Origin: Tetracladium setigerum
Lineage: Eukaryota; Ascomycota; Leotiomycetes; Helotiales
Assembly (NCBI GenBank): GCA_031472005.1
Contig: PZJY01000007.1
Coordinates: forward strand, 1,658,347-1,722,346
Direction of reading: 5' to 3'
DNA: 64,000 bases
The notes beneath the pieces are model-generated. The model made no database searches, was not told the origin of the DNA, and worked only from the letters and a program-made list of their open reading frames with translations. A program made the position numbers and the translations under genes. This document shows positions 21,741 to 31,621 of the stretch, piece by piece; positions within the stretch are counted from its first letter, which is position 1, and every line of letters begins with the position of its first letter.

Positions 21741-22936
21741 TCACAACGTCTCAACGAGCGCACGAAGCGCTGCTACTGTGGCTACCAAACCGGCAACCGC
21801 AGACTGGGTACTCATCCCAGAGAGAGAAGACACACCAGCGACCATCGTCTCCACTGCACTCAAAGAGGCGAGGAGTGCTGTCCTCATTGAGGCAGAGAGA
21901 GGTCCGGACGCAGCTGTCCGCGCTGTAGAAGCACCCGCATCTGCAGGAGCAGGAGGAGCAGCGTCCGCGAAATCGGATGCCACCTCACTCGCCAACGTCT
22001 GGGCGAAACGGTATCTCTTGACCATCAGGCGAGACAGACCTGAATTGAAGTCTGCCACCCTGGCAGAAACAAGAGCACGCGCGTATGCCTGACTTGCCGT
22101 AGGCACAGGCTGGCAGGATCGACTGCCGAGCGCGCAACGAAGGCAGCGCAAGCCCGCACCAGTGGCGTTGTCACGGCACACGCCGTCGGACTTGCCAGCT
22201 GCTGCGCTGTCAGCGCAGACAAGGCACGGAGTCCTCCGGATTGGCCCAGGAGCTGGAGAGGGAGGGGGCCTCCTCTCTCGCTTCACCTTCTTCCTCACTG
22301 TAAAAACGTTAGCTCAGAACTGTGCGTTTAGATGCTCGAAGCAAAAGAAACACGCGGACAATGGTGCTATTTGGAAGCTCGAAGGGAAAGGAAAGAGAAT
22401 ACTTACCAGGACTATCATCGTCCTCGTCTTCTTCCTCATCCTCGTCCTCATCCTCATCCTCCTCATCATCCTCATCCTCGTCCTCATCCTCGTCCTCTGG
22501 CTCTGGCTCCGGCTCTGGCTCCGGCTCTGGTTCTGGCTCTGGCTCGGGCTCTGGCTCGGGCTCTGGCCCCGCCCCTCCTAAGCTCGTAGTTAGCAGTGCA
22601 TTATGCAATTGGAAGCTCGTTCTCAACTTACCTCCCTCCTCCTCCCTCCCCTCCACTGCCGGAGCAGCACCATCTCCTTCACCAGCAGCCGAAGCTGCGG
22701 CGGCCGCCATCTCGTCCAACCCCCTGAAACAGATTAGCTTTGCATCAATATATTGTGAGCTAGTCTGAACGAACAATCTTCCATCATCTCCTCCACCTCC
22801 GCCATCCCGCCTTTGACGCGATGCGGTTAGCACCACACAGAGCTCGCAAGCGAGGAAAACAAGCTTCTAACTTACTCTTCTTGAACTGGCCCCCCGGCCC
22901 CCTCACCCCCAACACCCTCTTCCTCTTCCCAGGCAT
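21741..22936 (-). CDS. antisense cargo gene: Cys-rich acidic-repeat protein
   Basis: Five-exon model complement(join(21741..22297, 22407..22577, 22632..22723, 22771..22810, 22876..22936)), 306 aa. Lengths sum exactly to whole codons with GT-AG at every junction. Residues 1-20 are basic (MPGKRKRVLG...QFKK), a plausible nuclear signal. An Ala/Gly/Glu linker follows, then a long (EP)n and (ED)n/(DE)n acidic tract, a second basic patch (RKKVKRERR), and six cysteines spaced C-x2-C-x12-C-x10-C-x2-C-x6-C (PCLVC, GVC, RCLRC, SC). The rest is Ala/Ser-rich and helical. I do not recognise a named domain. The Cys spacing suggests zinc binding, and the basic plus acidic layout suggests a nuclear DNA- or chromatin-associated protein. 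The gene lies wholly inside the retrotransposon, converges on the polyprotein and has its own TATA-like box. The exon 2 donor (GTTCAG) is the weakest site. Confidence 0.7.
22407..22577 (-). repeat. acidic coding microsatellites (EP)n/(ED)n
   Basis: Exon 4 of the antisense gene is nearly all simple repeat: CCAGAG/CCCGAG units coding Glu-Pro, then GAGGATGA-type units coding Glu/Asp. Length polymorphism between element copies is likely. Confidence 0.8.
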
Positions 22937-23546
22937 AGTTGTTGTTGTTGTTGTGGTAGTGGTGGTGTTGGTGGTGTTGCTGTTGTTGTTCTGACGAAAC
23001 AGGAGCTGGAAAGTGGCGGATGGGGAGCTCCTTTTATATCCTCGTCGCGCTCACGACTCAAATGTTTGCATATATCACATGACAGAGCTATACTACTTCT
23101 GGAAGCACTTCACGATGTTGTTCAGAGCGCGCTTTGCGCGTTGTTTATTATAATAGAACGCTTGAAAATTCCCTCTTTGGGACGAACATCACCGAACTCC
23201 GATTCTTACTCTTATTTGGGAGAAATTCACTTGCAAATACAGTTGAGACTGTCTTGTAGAGCTGATAGAATACGCGTTTCCTGCTTTGGCAGTGCTACGA
23301 GCTTTCTGTTCATTCATTTGGAGCGCGTAAAGCGGTTGCATATATCTGTATTTGTTTTTCTTGACGTTCGGCTATGATAAGCGATGATCGCATCACACCA
23401 CCTTTGTACAACCTCTCATTTGTTATTTATCACTCACTGTATACTAGCATCAGCTGCTCGCTACCCTTTTCTTTTGTAATATACACTGCTCGTTTTGTAC
23501 GCATGAGACGTCCAGCAAAGGAATTCTGGAGCGTCGCATGGGGGTG
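22937..23546. other. retrotransposon 3' tail, upstream of antisense gene
   Basis: On the minus strand this is the promoter side of the antisense gene. On the plus strand it is the end of the element, with a short G-rich tract (GCATGGGGGTG) right before the 3' LTR at 23547. That tract is the likely polypurine primer for plus-strand DNA. A GTT/GTG trinucleotide run lies at 22938-22990. No other gene is seen. Confidence 0.5.
23031..23040 (-). promoter_or_regulatory. TATA-like box of the antisense gene
   Basis: Read on the minus strand this is GATATAAAAG, about 95-105 bp upstream of the proposed ATG at 22936. Position and sequence suit a fungal core promoter and support independent transcription of the antisense gene. 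Confidence 0.5.
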
Positions 23547-23775
23547 TGTCACAAAACAGCCGCATCATGTGATTATTTGCTTGATGTGGCGAGGTAGAGT
23601 GGCTGGTGCAATGCTTGCACCAGCGCACTGAACGTATATATAGAGTTCGCGTCCCCCTTTTTTCTGAGGTGGGACAAGAGTACAATTTACACCTTACTGT
23701 GAGGCTATTTGCAGCTTCACAACTCGCTCTCCACCACTATATTCAAAGCTCGAACAGGTGCTATTACGTGTGACA
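23547..23775 (+). repeat. 3' LTR
   Basis: 229 bp, apparently identical to the 5' LTR, with TGTCACA/TGTGACA ends. It is followed directly by the GTATA duplication. Confidence 0.95.
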
Positions 23776-23780
23776 GTATA

Positions 23781-26700
23781 GAAGATCGATATTCCCGCTA
23801 GCTTTCTCATGTATCATACAAGTTCAAAAGTACGTTGCTGTCAAATTCTCGATTTTCTTTCTTCAGACTTTCTTGCCCATCACGGTGGAACTTTTCTATC
23901 AGTCCACACACCAACCACAAATTACTCCGACATGTCCACCACGGCTGCTAAAATCAACAAAAGTCCCGTCATCCTCATAATGCATGCCTTTGTAGATAAA
24001 ACACAACAGACAAATCTCTCCCAAACCTTCCATCTTCTCTGACTTCTCATCACATTTCCTTGATTCGATAGTTGCCAAAATGTTTCCAATATAACTACAA
24101 ACCAATTAAGCTCAATTCTCATTAAGCTATATTGTATACAAATGTACGTCAGTACACCGAGAATACTGCAATTGTTTTGCTTCTCGTCGAGAGGAGAGAG
24201 AAAGAGGGAATGTATATTTATATAAAGAAGATCTCTGTCCCCTTCTTGGCGGGTTTTCTTTTGGCATATTCAATAATACAACAAACCCAAATTTAGCAAA
24301 ACAATATCCAAGTTTTCGGCAAATCAAGACCCAGTTCGAACTTTTTCTTCAAGAGGGAACTTCCGTTAAAGAATTATGTCTTGACGCAAGATTCGATATC
24401 TTGACCAAGTAAAAACGAGGTTCTTCGTCTTTTGTGGCTTTCGTGCCAGGTATTTTGGCGGTTACGGCTCCTGTTTTGGCTGCGAAGGCTGTTGCTGGAG
24501 GGAATGTGCTTAATATGCTTGAAGGTGAGATTTCCTTGTTAGTTTATCTTTTTAACTCCTCTTTCACGTCCTCGCTTGCTCGTGCAGACTTTTGACCACT
24601 TGCTCTCTTGTAATTTTACACACACTCTCAACCACATTACCCCATCTCTAATTATCTCTATCCTAATTCCCATGCCCATGGCCTTTCCAGCACACCTACC
24701 ACCTTCCGACCCTTTACCCTCCCCCTCTCAACCCCCCCAAATATTCTCCTTCCATCTCTTCTCCCTTCCACCCCAAACCCCCAGCTAAGGCAAACCAGAC
24801 CAAAGTATGCATAGCATGAGAACACTACCCATCGACCTCGATGATCTCCTCATGCCGGGGCGAACGCACGAAGAAATAGTATGCAATGGATGCATGCTAT
24901 GATTGCTGTTATGACCTTGTTTGAGATAGGTGGGGAGAAGAAAAGATGGTAGAGGGAGGAGGGTTAGAGGGAGGAGGGTTAGAGGGAGAGAGAGAAGATG
25001 GGTCGCATGCCATATCAAGCAGCACTTTTTTGCTTTTTGACGCTGACGAAACTACAAGTCGGTAATTATTGCGACTTCAAAATATAGCGGAAACCGAGCT
25101 TATGTCGAAGCTCACCATCTTCAAAGCCTCTGCAATGATACGTCTCCAAATACAATAACGTCAAATTCATATGCCAACTGGGTCATTTCTGTGTTAATTC
25201 CTTTTTTTTTTGTTTTAAAAAAAACAACCTGGGTTGCTACACAACAAACATTTGCAATAGTTGAAAGAAGGACTACCTCTTCAAGCCATTATTCCACTAT
25301 ATATCATACTTCCAAGGCAAGACAGAATATCTGCAGCTCATGCCAAGCCAGATAGAGAGAAAGGCAGAACAGTACAGTACAATAAATTATCAAAAGCCTT
25401 TTATCAATTAAAGTTGAGGAAGAGGTATGTATGTCCAATTTAACATATTGTAGCAAGCAGAACAATAACGGAATAAAGTAATAAGTACCAAAGAACAGTG
25501 GTTTAGATTTTTGGCATGTGAAGAATGCAAAAATAAGAGTGTGCTTGCGCGCTTGCACGCACACACGGGTCTTTGCTTGGGCCTTTTTTTTTGTGGCCGC
25601 AAACAAAGCACCACCAAGAGAGAGAAAGAGTCAGGCAAAGATGAAGCCTTTTTTTGACTTTTGGAGGAGGGTCGAAACGTGATTGATGGTGCGGGGGTTT
25701 GTATAGTTCAAAGTTAAGTTACGTTAAGTTTTAACCCTCCAAGCTTAGTTGTTACTACTGTAGGTGGTTGGAGTCCTGCAGATGAGGCTCTGGAGGTTGG
25801 AGGTTAGTTGTGCTCTGGCCGCGTTTTTAAGGTATTAAATTAAGCTCGTTCTCGGTACAGCAGTGGTACAGTACGGTATTGCATCCCTGAGCGATCAGAT
25901 TCTGCGGCTTATGCTTGGCGGGGAGGCCGCTTGGAGGTGGGTTTGTTTGTCGTTTTTTTTCACTCTCTGATCATCATCTCTCATCTCTGATCTCTGTCTC
26001 CTTTCTGTTCTGTTGGGTGGAGTAGTTCCGGATGATGAGGCCTGCCCTGTTCTGTTCTTGTTTGTGTCCGGGGGAGGGTGAAGGGGGCTTCCTTACCACT
26101 GTAATTTCTTTCTTTTTCCTTTGCCACCAGTGCGTTTCAATTATTCTTTGATTTCTGTTGATCTCTCTTCTCTTCTTTTGAGGCGGCTTCATCACCATCA
26201 ATCATCATCATCATCATCATTCGTTCTTCTTTTCCTTCTTTTTCTCTCCAACATCAACCTCTCTCATCAATATTCTCTCTCCCTCAACACATACATACTT
26301 CCACAACAGATCAGCCACGCAAGTAGTAGTCCTGTCCTGTCCTGCTCACTCCTTCTGCTACTCGGTACGGTACTGTACACTGTACGTACTCTTATTACCC
26401 TCCAGATCCGATCAGGAGTTGTTGATCCTCCTCTCCTTCACTCCTCCTCTCAACCATTCGCAACTCGGTGTGTCGCTCCTTCGTACACACACGCCGCCTC
26501 CTGGGCATCTATGGCCTACCATTGGTCGGCATCACTGGAAGGCCTCCCCAGTTAGCGTGTGAGTCATGTTGATTGAGACTACCACTACCACTACCCTACC
26601 ACCGAGCACAAGCAAAAAGGGCGACGTAAGTGCGGCGGCGACGGACCACCACTCGAATAAGGGGTGACAAGCGAGCGATTCATGCAAAAACTCCCTCACA

Positions 26701-28781
26701 CACTCACTCTCACACAACTCTCACACACAAACACAAACACCGACTTTTTCACCTCTCTTAACTACTCTCTACTACTCATCCTACACCACTCTTTTCACAC
26801 CCCGTCAACTAAAACAGACATCTCCTCCGCCTTTTGCCTGCGCCGAGAGGCAACACATCCGCTCATTCATTCATGCGTTATCATCTCATTCATGATGATC
26901 AGCTGATCCGAACAGAGGCGACGGACGGAATACGACGGAAGATGGAAGATGATGGGAAGAGGGTGATGTGATGGATGGAGTTCCATTCCATTCCATTATT
27001 CCATTCCATTATTTGGGTGAGGATGCCTGCCTACCTTGCCTACCTTTGCCTACAGAGGATGGCTTGCTGCTGGCTGCTTCGGCAGAATATTGGTGGCGAC
27101 GAGGAGGCATCAAAGCATCCATCAAACCACCACCACCACCACCACCACCACCACCTCGGACAACAAGGCTACGAGCCACAGTCAGTCAGTCAGTCAGTCA
27201 GTCATCCATCGATCGGGCTGGTGATGATGATGCCTCCCTTTCTTTCTTTCCTTCTTTGTTTCTTTCATCATTTCATACAAAAAGAGGTAATGCTGCTGCT
27301 TCTTCTCATCTTCCTCTTTCCATCAACCACCACATCCCCCCTTTCTCTACCCTTTCTTATCGCACCGCCGGCAGTCCGTGGTGTTACAGGAGAGTCCCAG
27401 CTTGACTGTGCAGGTATCACGACGCCCAGCTGTTGCTGCTGCTGGCTGCTGCTCTGCCTGCGCCTGCCTCTGCCTGCCTCCTTCTCCCTTTTTCCACCGT
27501 TTCAAGGCAGGGGTCCCTGATCCCACTCCAAGGACATTAAACACGCCCTCATTGGCCGACCTAACCCCGTCGGGATCCACCATTGGAGATAAGTCGCGCC
27601 GCTTTTGATCTTGACGCGGCCGGAAGAGACTTAGAAAAGCGGGTCCTGTACGGTGGCCGGTCGCGGCTGGTCCTCAGATTGCCTCTGTGACTCGGCAGTA
27701 TATATAGAGCGTGTCCCCTCCCGTCAGTTTTGAGATCCTTTTCGCGCTTCCCGTGACTTCTGCCCATTTTATTGCCGCCCACACCCACCTCACCGCAGCC
27801 GCAATAATAGCCAAAACTTCCTCCTCCTCCTCCCAGCACTAACTCTCTTCGACCCATCGTCGTCCCATCGGAGTTGGATCTCATCTCATCTCTTCTGCTG
27901 CATCTCCCTCTCCCTCTCCCCCAGAAACCACAGCGCACTCACCCCGGTGCCCGGTTGCTGCCACCACCACGTAATACATTCATTCACTCCTTCAAGCGTC
28001 GTCGTTGTTGTCGTCATCGATAAAGCAGAAACGCTTTCTCGATCATCACACTACAAACAAGACTTCACTTCACCTTCTTGTTGCGACCACTCACCTCGGG
28101 TGCCTCGAAGTATTCACCTTCTTTTGGACCGTCAAGTCATCATCGTCTGTCGTCGGACTCAAGCCGGAAACAAGTACAAGACAACTCAAGTCCAGTACAA
28201 GTACAGCTTGCCGTCAACTCCAACAACAAGAAGATAACCAATCCAAAGGATCTATCAAACCTCCATCTCCATCGCCCTCTCTCTTCACAGCACTACCTTT
28301 AATATCACTGCTCCCGCGGTCGCGATCTTTCGATCTCGAGCCCCGGCCGCATCTCAAGAGTCGAGCAACGAAACTGTAGGGGAGACATTGAATTGTTCAT
28401 CTCCCGCAAACGGTACGAACCTTCCACTGCGATTCACCCACCCACCTTCTTCCTCTCTTCTACATCTCGCTCGCGCGCACATATCCTTCGAGAAGACATT
28501 CGGACCTCACCGTCAGTCGCCTTCTCGAGATTCGAAGACTTGTCTCTTCACCTTCGCGCGCAGCTTCGCCTCCCTCCCCAAAAAGTCTCTGAATCGGAGC
28601 GGCCGCTAGCGCCATTCACTCTGAAGCCCCACTAACATAAATATCCGCCTCGCAGACTTGCTCCTCACCTCAACATCTCCCCCTCCATCTGCCCTTGTTT
28701 GTCGCATACGCACAAGCACACGCAAACCATCGATCTGCCTTTGTGTTTGTAGCAAGCACAAACCTTCGCACCTCGCCCATC
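23781..28781. other. long non-coding region before TBP
   Basis: I see no complete gene in these 5 kb. Frames between 24108 and 24819 look partly coding and are treated in the findings. From about 25,900 onward the sequence is CT-rich with microsatellites: (TTCCA)n near 26,980-27,010, (CAC)n near 27,128-27,156, (GTCA)n near 27,180-27,205. The final kilobase is probably the promoter and leader of the TBP gene. Confidence 0.5.
27696..27706 (+). promoter_or_regulatory. candidate TATA box upstream of TBP
   Basis: GTATATATAGA lies about 1.08 kb before the TBP ATG at 28782. If used, the leader would be long or contain introns. No closer good TATA element is evident. Confidence 0.3.
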
Positions 28782-29722
28782 ATGGATCAAATCCAAACCC
28801 ACCCTTCCACCGCCATCCAGGCAAAGTCCTTCGTCGCACCTGGCTCGCTCTCCTACGGTACCGCCGAGTTGACTCCCCCCTCCACCGAGGGCGACAAGCA
28901 ACGCGCAAATGGTTCGCAGGGCGCCCAGGGTCAAGCTGGTAACGGCGGAGTAACTCCTGCTACCCCAGCTGCGACCCCTGGTGCGACTCAAGGTGGTGTC
29001 AGCGGCATTGTTCCTACGTTGCAGTATGTATCTCCCTGAAAGGTTCGAAGCTCTTGCGCACGAGGCTTATCTTGCATGTAAAGAAACATCGTTGCCACGG
29101 TCAATCTCGATTGCCGCTTGGATCTCAAGACGATCGCCCTGCATGCGAGAAATGCTGAATACAACCCAAAGGTACTTGCTTGCTGACCATAGGCTCCACC
29201 TTGTGCGCTCCATGCTAACCTTTGCAGCGTTTCGCCGCTGTCATCATGCGAATTCGTGAGCCCAAGACCACCGCCCTCATCTTCGCCTCCGGCAAGATGG
29301 TCGTGACTGGCGCAAAGTCCGAGGATGATTCCAAGCTAGCATCACGAAAGTATGCGCGCATCATCCAGAAGCTTGGTTTCAACGCCAAGTTCACGGACTT
29401 CAAGATTCAGAACATCGTTGGCTCTTGCGACATCAAGTTCCCCATCCGTTTGGAAGGTCTTGCGTCCCGCCATCACAATTTCAGCTCCTACGAGCCTGAG
29501 TTGTTCCCTGGTCTCATCTACAGAATGATCAAGCCCAAGATCGTCCTCCTCATCTTCGTCAGTGGCAAGATTGTCTTGACTGGCGCCAAGGTTCGTGAGG
29601 AGATCTACCAGGCCTTCGAGATGATCTACCCTGTCCTTCAAGGTTCGTACCAACCCTCCACCACCCGCCGCATCTTCACGCGCTCATCTGCTAACCTGTT
29701 CGCAGATTTCAAGAAGAATTAA
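28782..29722 (+). CDS. TATA-binding protein (TBP)
   Basis: Spliced CDS join(28782..29023, 29084..29171, 29228..29642, 29706..29722), 253 aa. TBP nucleates transcription by all three nuclear RNA polymerases by bending the TATA box in its saddle. A variable Gln/Gly/Ala-rich N-terminus of about 80 residues is followed by the conserved two-repeat core. Repeat 1: [55 protein letters not shown]. Repeat 2: [59 protein letters not shown]. It ends PVLQDFKKN. The last exon is only 17 nt. All introns are GT-AG and 56-63 bp. Nothing is missing from the core. Confidence 0.98.
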
Positions 29723-31179
29723 TCTGGCTCTGCCACGATTTAGACGGCGGTTCGATCACTCATACACACTTAGTTCGCGTCCCCCCTCTCTTGTACAAGT
29801 ATCCTCGTCACGAGAACACGAATTCCTCAAAAGCAAAGCATCCTTGTGCGCAAACCACAACCTGGCATGTACAGTACTTTTTGTCATGCTAGGAGCCTTG
29901 GATTGCTTCCGTTTTGTCACAGCATTGCCCGGCGTTTTATGGTGGGAGAGTCTTCTTAATAAGGCTCTGGTTACATTTGAATTTCAGCATGGACTCCATG
30001 ATCTGCTCGCGGTCCCTTTGAGAGATACATAGATTGCACACACCACTTGGCATGATGGCATGTGCGCAGGTCTCAGATGCCGTCCTAATTGTTCCTGGTT
30101 TCTCACACACACACGCATGGTCAAGATGTTCACTCATCTCTGATCAAGCTCTTGATGCCTGAATGCATACTTCCTAGGAGGGTCATGGAAGCGTCATTCA
30201 GCGCATCTCGAGCTGGCGGATAATTTTTATTTTCACCATTAGTATGAATTGGCTCGCGCTCTTCAGATGGACGTTTGATATCAGAGGCAACGACCGAGGA
30301 TTACAACACCGAAAAAACATCGAAAAAAAAACAGATATTCATACGTTGTTTAGTGATGGCATGGTTTCTCCCCTGGTTTGTTCAGCTCTTTTTCGTCACT
30401 CACCACATATATCTTTTCGATTCTCTACCAAGCGTTTTGCTTCGTTCTCGTCTGCACGGTTTGAAATTATTCCCGTTCTGGGGATCTTTTCTCTTTTTGC
30501 ATGACTTAATGAAACAAAATGTTTGGCTTGTGGGTTTGGATGGATGGGAGGGTTCGATGGATGAATGGCAAACACAACAGGGAGGTTGAAAGAAACTCAT
30601 TGCGCGCTCGTCGAAGCTTTATTCGATCTTGAAATTGGGGGCACAGAGATGATACCCGATAGATTAATAAATGAAAAAATCACTCTTACAAAAACTGCGT
30701 GTTTGTGCATTCATTTGATTGCTTGGGACTGTGATGTTTTGTGATTGTGAGTGAGAGTAAATTGTGAACGTGGGTGATTGATGATATGAGGGTGATTGTG
30801 TGAGTGATTGATATGTGAGTAGGATTGATATGTGACTTCTGACTTGTGACATGTGATGATTTCACGACTTGATGTCGTGGAGTGAGTGACTGATTGATTG
30901 ATGATGTTTGTTGTAGAATTCATCGATTCGTTGATTGATTCATTCATTGACTGATCCATTTCATCCATTAATTGATGGACTGACTGACTGATCCATTGAC
31001 TCACTGACAATTAGAGCTCTTTCTTTCCCTTTTTTCTTACTTTTCTTTCTGACCTACTTACTTACTTTCTTACTCACCTACCTCCTTTCTTTCTCTCTTC
31101 CTACCTCCCTTGCTTGCTTCATCTGCTGTTCCCTAGGCGATGAAAGTAAAGGGAAAAGTAAAGGGAAAAGAAAGAAGGA

Positions 31180-31214
<35 letters not shown>

Positions 31215-31621
31215 GAAAGGACGCCCGGCTTGTGACGCAGACGAGACGACTGATTAATCCAGGGTAATTCGGATGGATGGACTCATGAACGTCCCGTCTC
31301 ACCATCCAAGATTTCTTTTGCTTTCCATTTGAAATATAGAATAATGGGCAGAACCTGACTGATTTCTCAATACAATCTTTTTGATCCTTTTACCTACAGT
31401 ATGTAATCTTTACCTACCGAGGTACCGTCGTACCTTGCAAGGAGTTAGTAGTTGTACGAAGAGGGGCTTGTTGATCATGTCCACATACACACACACATAT
31501 CACTGTACATATTTATACGTCTTCTTGTATATTGTATTCTTTACGAGATTCCATTATTGCTCTTTCTTCTTTTTCTATCTGTTTTTATTTACTTACTACC
31601 CAGGGTATTATTTATGTTCAA
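29723..31621. other. intergenic low-complexity DNA
   Basis: After the TBP 3' flank there is a TGATTGA-rich tract at about 30,720-31,000, a pyrimidine tract at 31,015-31,110 and a (GAAA)n microsatellite at about 31,170-31,215. No gene is supported. Confidence 0.5.
31170..31215. repeat. (GAAA)n microsatellite
   Basis: About ten near-perfect AAAG/GAAA units in a purine-rich tract. Confidence 0.85.

Larger units (their letters stand above)
15088..23780 (+). mobile_element. complete Ty1/copia LTR retrotransposon with GTATA duplication
   Basis: The element proper spans 15093-23775 (8683 bp) and is bounded by identical 229-bp LTRs. The 5-bp sequence GTATA flanks it on both sides (15088-15092 and 23776-23780), a standard integrase-made target duplication. 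Internal order is gag, protease, integrase, reverse transcriptase, RNase H in one frame. Integrase before reverse transcriptase defines the copia (Pseudoviridae-type) order. About 2.65 kb of extra sequence follows the polyprotein and contains a gene on the opposite strand. By eye I found no difference between the two LTRs and no break in the polyprotein, so the insertion looks recent and may be able to move. Confidence 0.95.

Noticed and set aside
27561..27938. Gly/Arg-rich minus-strand frame upstream of TBP
   Set aside because: It is the reverse of CT-rich leader DNA with no domain, splice sites or start context.
15190..29785. Shared words between the LTR and the TBP locus (GTATATATAGAG; AGTTCGCGTCCCCC)
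   Set aside because: Matches of 12-14 bases between two places in 64 kb are expected by chance, so no common origin is claimed.
30720..31010. TGATTGA-rich tract as a possible repeat array or CRISPR-like locus
   Set aside because: The units are irregular, with no fixed repeat-spacer structure. It is ordinary simple-sequence DNA, and the genome is fungal.
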